Origin: CALAED01 sp937891035
GTDB taxonomy: Bacteria > Actinomycetota > Actinomycetes > Streptosporangiales > Streptosporangiaceae
Assembly (NCBI GenBank): GCA_035642125.1
Contig: DASQSZ010000435.1
Location: 1 to 64,000 of the forward strand
Length of the DNA: 64,000 nucleotides
Direction of reading: 5' to 3'
The notes under the pieces were generated by a model. The model was not told where the DNA came from, did no database searches, and saw only the letters and a program-made list of their open reading frames with translations. The translations under genes and the position numbers were made by a program. Positions 34,445-43,255 of the stretch are shown piece after piece; positions within the stretch are counted from its first letter, which is position 1; every line of letters starts with the position of its first letter.

Positions 34445-36754
34445 ATGAACGCGCGCGCCACTACGGCTGATCGCGACGCCGTACCGGACCGCTGGCGATC
34501 GGGACTGCACGAAGTCTCGGTCGGGTTGGCGGTTTTTGCCGTTTATTTGGTGTGTACGCATAGTTTCGCGGAATCCCGCCGGATCACCGACGCCAATGGC
34601 ATGCTGCTGCTGCGGTTTGAGCGGTGGACGGGCATCGACGTCGAGCGGCCGCTGAATGAGTTCCTGAGCCGGCACCACACGCTTGGCGCGCTCGCCGCCT
34701 GGGAGTACGCCACCACCTACGTGGTCGGCACGTTCGGCGTGCTCGTCGTGCTGTGGTGGCGGCGCAGCCCGATCTACCCCTGGGCCAGGAACACCCTGAT
34801 CTTCACCACGCTGATCGCGATCGTCTGCTTCGCGATGTGGCCGACCACCCCGCCGCGGCTGCTGCCCGGCGAGGGCTACACCGACATCGTCGCGATCCAC
34901 CACCCGCCGATGACCTGGGGCACCGGAGTCGTCAGCGCGGGAGCCGACCAGTTCGCCGCGATGCCGAGCCTGCACATGGCCTGGATCGCCTGGATGGGCG
35001 TGGTGGCCTTCCGGGCCGGGTGCCGGACCTCGGTCAAGGTGCTGTGCGTGCTCGACCTCGTGGTCACGGGCTACGTCGTCGTGGCCACCGCCACCCACTA
35101 CCTGATCGACATCGCCGGCGGCCTGCTGCTCATCCCCGTGGCCATGTTCCTCGAACGGGTACGGGTCAACGAGCGCGCCAAGATGGCCAGGCGTGCGAAG
35201 GCCAGGGAGGCGGCGCGCCGCAGCCGCGAGCGCCGGCCCATCTCGCTACGGCCCATCTCATTGCTGCAGGGCACGCTGCGGCCGGGCTCGCTCGGGCCCG
35301 TCTTGCTGCGGCCGGGGGTCCGGCGGCCCGGCACTCTCGGTCCGGACGCGCCCGGGGACGCGGCCGGACGCCGGCCCGCCGTCTTGCGGCGCCGCCCCCC
35401 GCGCGTGGCGGCCGCGGACGCGTTCTTCCTCTACGTCGAAAGCGCCGAGGTGCCGCAGCAGGTCGGCGGCATCGGGGTGCTCGACCTACGCGACGGCGCG
35501 CCCGCCATCGCCGACGTACGGGCGCTGATGGCCGAGCGGCTGCCCCGGCTGCCCCGCCTCACGCAGCGGATCAGCCCGCCCGGCGCGTTCCGCCGCCCGC
35601 GCTGGGTGGACGACCCCGACATCGACCTGACCTGGCATGTGCGGACGACCACGCTGCCCGCTCCGGGCGGCCGCCGCGCCCTTGAGGAGTTCGTGGCGGG
35701 GCTGGCCGGCAGCCGCCTCGACCAGAACCGGCCGCTCTGGCAGCTGTGGCTTGTACACGGGGTCGGACCCGGTGAGGGCGCCGTCGTCGTGCTGCTGCAT
35801 CACGTGATCGCCGACGGCCTTGGGGTCGTCGACATCCTGCGCAACATCCTGGAGCCCCAGCTGCCGCTCCCCGCCGGCGACCTGCCCAAGGGGCCGGGCC
35901 CGCTCGCCCGTTCCGTCTTCGGCGCCGTTGGTCTCGTCCAGCTCGCCCTTGACGGTACGGCCCCGGCCACCTCGATCACCGGGCGGATGGCGGCCGACCG
36001 CACCTTCCGTACGGTCTCGTTGCCGCTCGACCGGGTACGGGCGCTGGCCAAGCGAGCCGGGGTAAGGGTCACCGACGTGATGCTCACGCTGATCGGCGAG
36101 GTGATCGGCGAGGTGCTGGTGCTCCGCGGCGAGGAGACCGCGGGCAAGGCACTGCGAGCGGCCGTCCCGCTGACCCTGCGTCCACCCGCGCCACCCGGCC
36201 ACGGCCGGTCGGCGGTCGCCGGCAACCGTACCGCCGCGCTGCGTCTCGACGTGCCGGTCGGACCGCTGCCGGCGCGCGACCGGCTCCTGGCTGTGCACCG
36301 CTCGGCCGAGCATCGCCGGCGATCCGGCCGCGGTCTCGCCAGCACGGCCGTACTGCGCGGCATGGGCCTGTTCCCGGTGCCGATGCAGGCGTGGGCCGCC
36401 CGCGGCACCTACCGCGCCAGGTTCTTCGGCGCGATCGTGTCGAACATGCCGGGCCCTTCGGTGGAGATGTCGTTCGCCGGCGTGCCGCTGCGCGAGGTGT
36501 ATCCACTGTTGCCGCTCGCCGACGGGGTGCCGTTGGGGGTCGGCGCGTTGAGCTGGTCCGGCCGGCTCTACCTGTCCATCACCGCCGAGCCGCACCTGAT
36601 GCCGGAGGCGCGCGACTTCGACATCCGGCTGCGGCAGGCCTTCGAACGACTGGAGTCCGATGTCCGCCGCCATCGCGCTGAGCGTCATCGCGGCACTGTT
36701 GTTCGCGATCGCCGCCGCCTGCCAGCAGCGCGCCGCCAGTCGCCTAGAGCGTGA
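34445..36754 (+). CDS. PAP2-like phosphatase - WS/DGAT acyltransferase fusion
   Basis: A 769-residue two-domain protein. Residues about 20-250 are a polytopic PAP2/inositolphosphotransferase-like domain with MPSLHMAW (near 172) and ATHYLIDIAGG (near 215) as the phosphatase motifs. An Arg/Pro-rich linker (residues about 250-325) leads to a wax ester synthase/diacylglycerol acyltransferase: LLHHVIADGLGV carries the HHxxxDG catalytic motif near residue 451, and NMPGPSVEMSFAG is the late family motif. It could dephosphorylate phosphatidate to diacylglycerol and acylate it to triacylglycerol in one chain; this is inference. ATG at 34445 follows AGAAGCGG. The last 95 bases overlap the next gene. 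Confidence 0.85.
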   Translation: MNARATTADRDAVPDRWRSGLHEVSVGLAVFAVYLVCTHSFAESRRITDANGMLLLRFERWTGIDVERPLNEFLSRHHTLGALAAWEYATTYVVGTFGVLVVLWWRRSPIYPWARNTLIFTTLIAIVCFAMWPTTPPRLLPGEGYTDIVAIHHPPMTWGTGVVSAGADQFAAMPSLHMAWIAWMGVVAFRAGCRTSVKVLCVLDLVVTGYVVVATATHYLIDIAGGLLLIPVAMFLERVRVNERAKMARRAKAREAARRSRERRPISLRPISLLQGTLRPGSLGPVLLRPGVRRPGTLGPDAPGDAAGRRPAVLRRRPPRVAAADAFFLYVESAEVPQQVGGIGVLDLRDGAPAIADVRALMAERLPRLPRLTQRISPPGAFRRPRWVDDPDIDLTWHVRTTTLPAPGGRRALEEFVAGLAGSRLDQNRPLWQLWLVHGVGPGEGAVVVLLHHVIADGLGVVDILRNILEPQLPLPAGDLPKGPGPLARSVFGAVGLVQLALDGTAPATSITGRMAADRTFRTVSLPLDRVRALAKRAGVRVTDVMLTLIGEVIGEVLVLRGEETAGKALRAAVPLTLRPPAPPGHGRSAVAGNRTAALRLDVPVGPLPARDRLLAVHRSAEHRRRSGRGLASTAVLRGMGLFPVPMQAWAARGTYRARFFGAIVSNMPGPSVEMSFAGVPLREVYPLLPLADGVPLGVGALSWSGRLYLSITAEPHLMPEARDFDIRLRQAFERLESDVRRHRAERHRGTVVRDRRRLPAARRQSPRA

Positions 36755-37664
36755 GAGCCCGGTCAGGCTCTCGGCGTTCGGGCTGTTCGGCGGCCTGGTG
36801 CGAGACCGCCTGTGGCTCGCGGGCTGGGCCGCGAACCTGAGCGGCTTCATGGCGCAGGCGACGGCGCTGCATTTCGGGTCCATCGCCGTCGTCCAGGCGT
36901 TGCTGGTCACCCAACTGCTGTTCGCCATCGTCTTGGGCACGATTGGAACCGGGCGCTCGGTGACCGCGCGCGACGTGATCGGCGGGATCAGCGTGTCGGG
37001 CGGTCTCGCCGTGCTGCTGTCGGTGCGCGGGGCCGCGCCGGGCACCGGCTCGCCGGACCGCGGCCGGCTGCTGCTCGCCTTCTTGGCCGGGGCGGTGGTG
37101 ATCTTCTTCCTGGTGTCGGCCGCAGCGATGCGCGGCCCGGTGGCCCGCGCCGCGCTGCTCGGCGCCGCCTCGGGCTTGTGTTTCGCGGCGACCGCCGTAC
37201 TGATCAAGCTGACGACCGACAACCTCCTGAACCGCGGGGTCGCGGCGACCGCCGTGGACTGGCCCGGCTACGGCCTGGCGGTGACGGCGGCGACCGGCCT
37301 GCTGCTGGGCCAGCAGGCATTCGCGGCCGGACCGCTGCCGGCGGCGCTGACCGCGATGAACATGACCAATCCCGTCGTCTCCTATCTGTTCGCCGTCCTC
37401 GCCTTCCACGCCGCGGTGCCGGCCTCGCCCGCGGTGCTGGCAGCGGTCGCCGGCACCTGCGTGCTGATGGCGGTCGGCGTGACCGTGCTGGCCCACTCGC
37501 CCTCCGTACGGCTGGCGGCGGTGCCGGGGCGGCCCGACGAGACCGGCGCCGAGACTGACGCCGAGACTGACGCCGAGGCAGGGGCCGCGACCGGCGCCGC
37601 GACCGGCGCCGAGGTTCCGGTCTGGTCGCGGCCTCGGATGGCTTTCTCTCGCATGTGGAGATGA
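36660..37664 (+). CDS. DMT superfamily-like integral membrane protein
   Basis: A 334-residue protein with about nine to ten hydrophobic helices beginning at residue 3 (MSAAIALSVIAALLFAIAAA), of the EamA/DMT type found in actinobacteria. ATG at 36660 has GGAG close upstream, but it lies 95 bases inside the previous gene, an unusually long overlap. The cytoplasmic tail has tandem repeats, ETDAETDAEAGA then TGAATGAE, encoded by repeated GAGACTGACGCC and GCGACCGGCGCC units (37545-37612). Substrate unknown. Confidence 0.75.
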   Translation: MSAAIALSVIAALLFAIAAACQQRAASRLERESPVRLSAFGLFGGLVRDRLWLAGWAANLSGFMAQATALHFGSIAVVQALLVTQLLFAIVLGTIGTGRSVTARDVIGGISVSGGLAVLLSVRGAAPGTGSPDRGRLLLAFLAGAVVIFFLVSAAAMRGPVARAALLGAASGLCFAATAVLIKLTTDNLLNRGVAATAVDWPGYGLAVTAATGLLLGQQAFAAGPLPAALTAMNMTNPVVSYLFAVLAFHAAVPASPAVLAAVAGTCVLMAVGVTVLAHSPSVRLAAVPGRPDETGAETDAETDAEAGAATGAATGAEVPVWSRPRMAFSRMWR

Positions 37665-37768
37665 GTTACGATACATCTCGACTTGCGGAGCTCCTCGACG
37701 GGCGGGGGACCGGGACCTTCGGGCGCGGTGACCCTCGACTCGACAGCTTCGGGATAGGGAGGCGCGGC

Positions 37769-38398
37769 GTGGAATCGCAGCATGACAAGCCGGCGCCGGC
37801 GGTTCCGGCCATCCGCGCCTCTGACCAGGAGCGCGACCAGGCCGTCCAACGCCTGCAGACCGCGTTCGCCGAGGGACGGCTCGACGACCGAGAGTTCGAC
37901 GAGCGCATGCGCACCGCCCTCGCCGCGCGCACCAGGGCCGACCTGGAACCACTGTTCGCCGATCTGCCCGGCGCGCCCGCTGGCGCCATGTCGCCCGCCG
38001 CGGTGCCCGCCGCGCGCGCGGCCACGGTCGCGGCCCGCGCCGCCGAAGAGCCCGCACCCGGCCGGCGCCAGATCGCCTACAAGAGCCACGTACGACGCAG
38101 CGGCCGCTGGCGTGTGCCGCACACATACACGAGTGCGATCTACAAGGGCGGCGGCGTGCTCGACCTGCGCGCGGCTGAGCTGGAGAGCCCGGTCACCACC
38201 ATTCGAGCGGTGGCCTACAAGTCGACCATCGAGATCATCGTCCCGCCGGGGGTGCGGGTCGAGATGGCGGGCGTCGGGGTGTCGAGCGAACTCGATGACG
38301 CGTCCGGCCCCGAGGTCGCCGTCATCCACGTCCGCGGCTTCGCCTACAAGGGCATGATCGTCGCTCGGACGATGCCGTCAGCTCGCGCGCTGTCGTGA
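37769..38398 (+). CDS. DUF1707 domain protein with LiaF-like C-terminal region
   Basis: A 209-residue protein. Residues about 10-65 are DUF1707 (IRASDQERDQAVQRLQTAFA, LDDREFDERM), a SHOCT-like domain of actinobacteria. After an Ala-rich linker, residues 110-209 form a beta-rich region (VLDLRAAELESPVTTIRAVA, IIVPPGVRVEMAG) like the cell-wall-stress LiaF C-terminal domain. GTG at 37769 is fixed by AGGGAGG 6 bases upstream; the frame is open to 37655. Function is unproven; an envelope-stress role is plausible. Confidence 0.82.
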   Translation: MESQHDKPAPAVPAIRASDQERDQAVQRLQTAFAEGRLDDREFDERMRTALAARTRADLEPLFADLPGAPAGAMSPAAVPAARAATVAARAAEEPAPGRRQIAYKSHVRRSGRWRVPHTYTSAIYKGGGVLDLRAAELESPVTTIRAVAYKSTIEIIVPPGVRVEMAGVGVSSELDDASGPEVAVIHVRGFAYKGMIVARTMPSARALS

Positions 38399-38434
38399 GC
38401 ATGCGCCGGGCGGGCGGCGCATGCTCACGACAGC
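38389..38434 (+). terminator. Perfect 19-bp inverted repeat at the end of the DUF1707 gene
   Basis: Arms 38389-38407 and 38416-38434 are perfectly complementary over 19 bases with an 8-base GC-rich loop. The 5' arm includes the last codons and stop of the DUF1707 gene. It is the strongest hairpin seen in the window and a likely terminator for both converging genes. Confidence 0.85.
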
Positions 38435-38480
38435 GGAGCGGGGCCGGTGGAACTCCTTTCTTGGCCGGAGGGGCTTGTCG

Positions 38481-38666
38481 TCAGGCGGGGATACGCAGGT
38501 CAATGCCGACCAAGACGAGCACCCACAGGAAGATGGCGAGCAGGGCGCTACCGATGCGGCGGAGCAGATCGAAAGTGATGTAACCGTGGGTCCACGCGAT
38601 GAAGATGCCGACGAGGACATATATGAGGCCGAGCAGGTTAAAGGTTCCCGTGACCTTGGTCGCCAT
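38481..38666 (-). CDS. Small membrane protein (61 residues)
   Basis: A 61-residue protein with two predicted membrane helices (FNLLGLIYVLVGIFIAW and GSALLAIFLWVLVLVGIDL) joined by a short HGYITFDLL loop. ATG at 38666 follows AGGAG by 7 bases, which fixes the start. Similar small DUF-type proteins are common in actinobacteria; no function is known. Confidence 0.8.
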   Translation of the reverse strand: MATKVTGTFNLLGLIYVLVGIFIAWTHGYITFDLLRRIGSALLAIFLWVLVLVGIDLRIPA

Positions 38667-39160
38667 GGTGAGACTCCTATGAAAAGCGAGCGGTCGCCCG
38701 GCAGATGCCCTTGGCGGCAAAGGCGAAACTTTTTCTCAATTTGCGCAGAGGTCTAAGCCACCGGAACGGACACCCCAAAATGGCCTAAAGTATTCGGACC
38801 TGTGTAGCGAAGCTCCGCTCCTGAGCGATGACATAGATGAGCAGCCCTGGTGATAGGGCGCTCGCACACGGTGAGTTCCGCGTCGGCCGGCACATCCCGC
38901 GGCGGACCTCAGATTGGCGGCCGGAGACAGGGCAGCGCTCTCCGGCCGCCATTTGCCGTTCGGACCGCCTTTCGCGTATCGATCGCCGTCCCGGGCGGCC
39001 CTTCGGTGGGGCTCCGGCGGCCCTTCGAGGTCGTTCCCCCTTAGTGCGTGCGTTCGGGCGCCCTCGTGCGGTCTCGTGGTCGGCGCGGCCGAGGCCGCGC
39101 GGGCCGCCTGCGCGCGGCCTGCGCGCAGGAGGCCTGGCGCGACCATCAGCGGCGCGGCCC
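38667..39160. other. Gene-free region of about 490 bases
   Basis: No supported gene. It holds the promoter of the small membrane protein at its left end, the hairpin at 38916-38950, and short GC-rich direct repeats around 39108-39131 (GCCTGCGCGC twice). Otherwise nothing was recognised. Confidence 0.6.
38916..38950. terminator. GC-rich hairpin downstream of the nuclease gene
   Basis: Perfect 12-base arms GGCGGCCGGAGA (38916-38927) and TCTCCGGCCGCC (38939-38950) with an 11-base loop. It lies downstream of the minus-strand nuclease gene and upstream of the small membrane protein, so it probably ends the nuclease transcript. Confidence 0.65.
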
Positions 39161-40990
39161 TCACCCCAGCCGTAGCCGGACGACTCCAGGCTCATGGTCG
39201 CTGGCTTGATCGGGGTATTCGGAGTTGACGTGGACGACGTCATAGACGTGCGGGCGGCGGGCCAGCCCTGAGCTCAGCAAGATGTGGTCGAGGACCTGCG
39301 AGTTGCCCTCGAACACATAGGTGTACCGCTCCACCGCCGGCAGCAGCGCGGGCAGATCCACGAGACCGGTGCCGCCGATGAGCGTGCGCAGCGGGGGCGA
39401 CCAGGGGAAGTCATTGAGGTCGCCGGCCACGATCACGTCGGCGTTCCGGTCGATCGCCTGTACTCGCTTCACGAATTCGCTCACCGCCGCCGCCTGGGCG
39501 ACCCGCTGCGCCTCGGTGGTCAGCGCGGGCGGCTGGAATCGGCCGAACAGCGGCTGGTCCCCGCCCTTGGAGTTCCAGTGGTTGGCCACCACGATCAGTC
39601 GCCGACCGTGCCAGGTGAACTCGCCGGCGAGCGGTTTGCGGCTGTTGGTGAACGCCGCGTTGGCCGGGTCGATCCGGCCGGGGCTCAGTGTCAGCCGGGC
39701 ATGGTGGCCGCCGGCGTCGACCACGCCGACCGGCGTTGTGGCGTCGCCGCCGGGCCGGTCGACGAAGCGCAGCCCGCGGTCGGTGCGGAACAAAAAGCCC
39801 TGTCGGATGTTCCCGCCCGGCTCGCCGCCGTCGGCACCGTTGACCGGATCGATCGAACGCCACTCGTAGGCGGGGCCACCGGCGGCGGTGACGGCGGCGA
39901 CGAGCTTGGCGACGGTCTGGTCGGCGGCGACCGTCCCGTCGTTGGCGGCGCCGTTGTTGTCCTGGATCTCTTCGATGTTGATCAGGTCCGGCGACCGGAG
40001 GTTGCCGACGATCAAGTCGGCGAGCGTGTCGTACTTGGCCTGCGCGTTGGTCGCGGCCAGGTTCTCCACGTTGAAGGTGGCGACGGACAACTCGCCCGGG
40101 CCCGCGGCGCGCGTGGTCTCCCGGCCCGGCCCGTCGTCGACGGCGACCGGCGGCGCGGTGACCTGCAGCTTGTAGTTGCCGAAGCTGTAGTCGAGCACGC
40201 CGGTCACGGGCTCGGCGAAATGGTCGCCGACGCTCACGGTGGGCGTTCTGGAGAGCGAGTCGTCCAGGATGATCCGCTCGGGGTTGAAATCGTGTCGGCG
40301 GACGACGATGCCGCCGCGCGCGGTCCGCACGCCGGCGCCGTCGCCGTCGCGTGCCAACACCGGGATCTCGCCAAAGGAGTTGGTCGGGCCGACCGCCACG
40401 GCGTCGGCGAGGTCGAGGCGCATCCCCTCGAGGGACTCATAGAAGTCGATGCCGTCGGCGGCCGGGTCGAACGTCCCCGATGTCTCGACGTCGCCGGTGG
40501 CGTCGTCCTCGATGGTCGCCGGGGGCGGCGTGCGATCCGTGCCGATCCGTGTCGCCGCCGGCAGCGGGCTTCCGCTGGACACCACGGTGACCGTGGGGAA
40601 GCCGATCTCCGTCGTGGTGAGGTTGGTGGCGGAGTTGCCGGGCCGGAACTCCATCACCTGGCCGCTGACGGTGACCGCGTCGCCGACGGCCACGGTGGGC
40701 CTGGTCCTGGTGAAGACGAAGAGGCCGTCCGATGTGGCCGGATCGGCGTCCGGCTGCGGGTCCTGCAGCCAAAAGCCGTTTGACGTCATCGCCGTCACGA
40801 CGCCCGGTACGTCCGCGACCGTCTGCCCGGCGAGCGGCGAGGCGTGCGCGGCTCCCTGGATGTGGTGAATGCGTACGGCGTCGGCGGCGCCCGCGCCCGC
40901 GGGCAGCGCCGCGAGGCCGGCGAGTCCGAGGCCCGCGACGGCGAGCCCCGTCACCGCCGCATGTCCCGTACGTACGCGTCTTTTGCCCAC
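39161..40990 (-). CDS. Secreted ExeM/NucH-type endonuclease/exonuclease/phosphatase
   Basis: A 609-residue exported nuclease. The N-terminus is a signal peptide (KRRVRTGHAAVTGLAVAGLGLAGLAALPAGAGA). Residues about 40-270 are OB-fold-like domains (VADVPGVVTAMTSNGFWLQD, GDAVTVSGQVMEF). The C-terminal half is the metal-dependent nuclease: VATFNVENLA, INIEEIQDN, VVANHWNSKG, VIVAGDLNDFPWSP and ASDHEPGVV carry the Asn, Glu, His, Asp and His set. GTG at 40990 follows GGGGAGG by 7 bases. It probably degrades extracellular DNA. Confidence 0.9.
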   Translation of the reverse strand: MGKRRVRTGHAAVTGLAVAGLGLAGLAALPAGAGAADAVRIHHIQGAAHASPLAGQTVADVPGVVTAMTSNGFWLQDPQPDADPATSDGLFVFTRTRPTVAVGDAVTVSGQVMEFRPGNSATNLTTTEIGFPTVTVVSSGSPLPAATRIGTDRTPPPATIEDDATGDVETSGTFDPAADGIDFYESLEGMRLDLADAVAVGPTNSFGEIPVLARDGDGAGVRTARGGIVVRRHDFNPERIILDDSLSRTPTVSVGDHFAEPVTGVLDYSFGNYKLQVTAPPVAVDDGPGRETTRAAGPGELSVATFNVENLAATNAQAKYDTLADLIVGNLRSPDLINIEEIQDNNGAANDGTVAADQTVAKLVAAVTAAGGPAYEWRSIDPVNGADGGEPGGNIRQGFLFRTDRGLRFVDRPGGDATTPVGVVDAGGHHARLTLSPGRIDPANAAFTNSRKPLAGEFTWHGRRLIVVANHWNSKGGDQPLFGRFQPPALTTEAQRVAQAAAVSEFVKRVQAIDRNADVIVAGDLNDFPWSPPLRTLIGGTGLVDLPALLPAVERYTYVFEGNSQVLDHILLSSGLARRPHVYDVVHVNSEYPDQASDHEPGVVRLRLG

Positions 40991-41107
40991 GCTGAATCCT
41001 CCCCGTCCCGACTTGTGGTGTTTTCGTACCACGGCGAGCGGACGCATGCCGGGAGCGCGAGGGAACGACTCGGTGACGGGTTTGTGAAGACCGGCGCGGG
41101 ATCGGAC

Positions 41108-41147
41108 GATCGGAAGATCGACGATCAGACCGGAAGATCGGCCATCA
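41108..41147. repeat. Two tandem imperfect 20-bp repeats
   Basis: GA(T/C)CGGAAGATCG followed by (A/G)C(G/C)ATCA occurs twice head to tail in the gap between the nuclease and alcohol dehydrogenase genes. Role unknown; it could be part of the nuclease promoter. Confidence 0.6.
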
Positions 41148-41183
41148 GATGGTCATGGATCGCCCGTGGCCGCGGATCGCAGA

Positions 41184-42266
41184 TCAGTCGAACAGGACGA
41201 CCTGGCGGATCACCTCGCCGTCCGCGAGCGCCCGGACGGCGTCGTTGAGGGCCTCGAATTGGATCCTCCGGGTGATCAGGCCCTCGATGTCCAGCTTCCC
41301 GGCACGCCACAGGTCGACGAAGATCGGCACATCGCGCTTCAGGTCGCACCCGCCGTACAGGGAGGCCTTGAGGCTCTTGCCCTCGAACAGCAGGGAGAAC
41401 GCGCTCAACTCGACCTTGTCGTCCGCCGCCCCGGCGCCGACCACGATCACGTCGCCGCCGCGCCGGGCGCTCTGCCACGCCGTCGTGATCGCCGCCGCCT
41501 TGCCGACGACCTCGAAAGAGTAGTCGAAGCCGGCGCCGCCGGTCAGCGCGCCCTTGGCTTCGTCGAGGGTGTCGAGCGTGGCGGTGTGGGTCGCCCCGAA
41601 CTGCTCGGCGATGGGGTGCTTGGACTCGTTGGGGTCGATCGCCAGGATCGTCGCGGCACCCGCGATCTTGGCCCCTTGGATCACCGCGAGGCCTACCCCG
41701 CCCGCGCCGACGACGGCGACCTTGGAGCCGGGCCGTACCTTGGCCGTGTTGATCACCGCCCCGATGCCCGTGGGGATGCCGCAGCCGAGCAGCGCGGCGT
41801 ACTCGTAGGGCACGTCCTCGGCGACCTTGACCACGCCGCGCGCCGGCACGACCATCTCGTCGGCCCACGTGCCGCAGCCCGCCATGCCGTACGCCGGCGT
41901 ATCGCCGATGCGGAAGCGGGGGTTGCCGAACGACTGGAAGAGGAAGGTCATGCAGAGGTTGGGCTCGCCGCGCAGGCACTCGGCGCAGGTGCCGCAGTCG
42001 GGAGTCCAGTTGACGACGACGTGATCGCCGGGCTGGACGCCGGTGACGTGCGCGCCCACCTCGACGATCTCGCCGGCGCCCTCGTGGCCGATGACGGCCG
42101 GCGGGGTGGTCGGGAGGACGCCGGTCATGGTCGACAGATCGGAGTGGCAGACTCCAGTCGCCTTGATCTTGACCTTGACCTCGCCGGGACCCGGATCGGT
42201 CGTCGTGACGTCGTCCCGCAGATCGAGTTCCTTGTCGCCGACCTGCTGCAATACCGCGGCTCGCAC
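41184..42266 (-). CDS. Zn-dependent (NDMA-type) alcohol dehydrogenase
   Basis: A 360-residue MDR-family enzyme. Catalytic zinc motifs are GVCHSDLS near residue 38 and GHEGAGEIVEVG; structural-zinc cysteines lie in CGTCAECLRGEPNLC. The NAD-binding motif is GAGGVGLAVIQGAKIAGA near residue 190. This group includes enzymes that use a bound nicotinamide or mycofactocin-type electron carrier. GTG at 42266 follows GGAGGTGG. It is last in a three-gene unit with a P450-type ferredoxin and an FMN/F420-type protein, headed by a KstR-like box, so oxidation of a hydroxylated sterol side chain is a good hypothesis. Confidence 0.88.
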   Translation of the reverse strand: MRAAVLQQVGDKELDLRDDVTTTDPGPGEVKVKIKATGVCHSDLSTMTGVLPTTPPAVIGHEGAGEIVEVGAHVTGVQPGDHVVVNWTPDCGTCAECLRGEPNLCMTFLFQSFGNPRFRIGDTPAYGMAGCGTWADEMVVPARGVVKVAEDVPYEYAALLGCGIPTGIGAVINTAKVRPGSKVAVVGAGGVGLAVIQGAKIAGAATILAIDPNESKHPIAEQFGATHTATLDTLDEAKGALTGGAGFDYSFEVVGKAAAITTAWQSARRGGDVIVVGAGAADDKVELSAFSLLFEGKSLKASLYGGCDLKRDVPIFVDLWRAGKLDIEGLITRRIQFEALNDAVRALADGEVIRQVVLFD

Positions 42267-42337
42267 CGTGGTCCACCTCCGTGTGCGGACAGACGCCACG
42301 AGGCGTCGGGGGGTGACTGGGGTTGGGGTTGGGCTGG

Positions 42338-42529
42338 CTATTCGTCCAGGCTCAGCGCCGCCTTGGGGCACGACCGGACGGCGTGGCGCACCTTGTCGGC
42401 CAGCCCGGCGGGCGGATTCGGCTGCAGAATCGTCAGGTTGTCGTCGTCATCGAGTTCGAACACTTCGGACACGAGACTCTCGCAGACGCCGTTGGCCTCG
42501 CATACCAGCGGGTCGACTCGTACCTCCAT
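42338..42529 (-). CDS. P450-type 3Fe-4S ferredoxin
   Basis: A 63-residue ferredoxin. The ligands lie in VCEANGVCESL and near the end SCPKAAL; the spacing matches the single-cluster ferredoxins that feed actinobacterial P450s. ATG at 42529 gives the full length. It lies between the alcohol dehydrogenase and the FMN/F420-type gene and could reduce the P450s encoded further right. Confidence 0.9.
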   Translation of the reverse strand: MEVRVDPLVCEANGVCESLVSEVFELDDDDNLTILQPNPPAGLADKVRHAVRSCPKAALSLDE

Positions 42530-42586
42530 CGCGTCCTCCGTCCTCGTGCCGTGTCCTGCCCTCGTCGTTGCGCCGAGGAGCGCCCG

Positions 42587-43117
42587 CTAGGTCATCTTTC
42601 TATGGTCCCAAGACGCGACGCGGACCGGCTCGACGACAACCGCATAACGTTTGGCGGCCGCCGCCTCGACGAGCGCGGCGACCGCGTCGTCCTCGACATC
42701 TTCCATCATGCGCCGAAGGACCTGGGCGCCGACATGGCGAACATCGTCCTGGCCGGTCAACATCGTGGCCGTGCCGTAGATGACGGCGCCGCGCAGCTCG
42801 AAGTACTCCACGCCCGTCTCGATCAGGCACGTCACCCGCGGGTCCCGTTCGATGTTGCGGATCTTCTGCGAGGATCGGTACGTCCAGAACGCGATCCTGC
42901 GGCGGGCTCCGCCCCCCGCATGCCCCCCGAAAAGCGAAAGCCTGCGGCCGCATCCATCCTCCCCTCCTTCGTCGGGGAGGTCGACCATCCCATAGAACAT
43001 GGTCACAAGATGCGGGGTGCCGTCCGGATTGATCGTGGCGAGCTGCAGCTTGCGCTGCGCGTCGACCAGGGCGGTTACCTCGTCCGCGGTCATCGCGACA
43101 TCGGCACGCCGGTTCAT
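42587..43117 (-). CDS. PPOX/pyridoxamine-oxidase-like split-barrel protein (F420 or FMN)
   Basis: A 176-residue split-barrel flavin-fold protein (LVDAQRKLQLATINPDGTPH, FWTYRSSQKIRNIERDPRVT, LRGAVIYGTATML), a family using FMN or coenzyme F420. An unusual Gly/Arg-rich insert (residues about 57-75) lies in the barrel. ATG at 43117 or 43093 may start it; neither has a ribosome site, so the message may be leaderless. A KstR-type box overlaps the promoter at 43126-43139. The gene leads the operon with the ferredoxin and alcohol dehydrogenase. Confidence 0.82.
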   Translation of the reverse strand: MNRRADVAMTADEVTALVDAQRKLQLATINPDGTPHLVTMFYGMVDLPDEGGEDGCGRRLSLFGGHAGGGARRRIAFWTYRSSQKIRNIERDPRVTCLIETGVEYFELRGAVIYGTATMLTGQDDVRHVGAQVLRRMMEDVEDDAVAALVEAAAAKRYAVVVEPVRVASWDHRKMT

Positions 43118-43125
43118 CCGAAAAG

Positions 43126-43139
43126 TAGAACACGTTTCA
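43126..43139. promoter_or_regulatory. KstR-like box upstream of the PPOX-ferredoxin-ADH operon
   Basis: TAGAACACGTTTCA matches the KstR consensus TnnAACnnGTTnnA at every fixed position. It lies 9 bases upstream of the first ATG and between divergent genes, so it may also touch the methyltransferase promoter on the plus strand. Confidence 0.7.
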
Positions 43140-43255
43140 TTCTGCGGCGGCAAGGGCAGGCCGATGGGAGGGCGCCAGGGGTTGCCGGGCCGGTAATCCG
43201 AGCTCCCCGGGCGAGCGGTTACAGTGCGAGGCTGACCCCCCAGCGGAGGAGATTG

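Noticed and set aside
34354..34470. TTG-initiated 38-residue frame with a good GGAGGG site before the PAP2-DGAT gene
   Set aside because: No family and no codon bias; it runs past the real ATG. It might be a leader but support is too thin.
39284..40783. 499-codon plus-strand frame opposite the nuclease gene
   Set aside because: Composition is typical of antisense high-GC frames and it lies fully inside a well-supported secreted nuclease gene.
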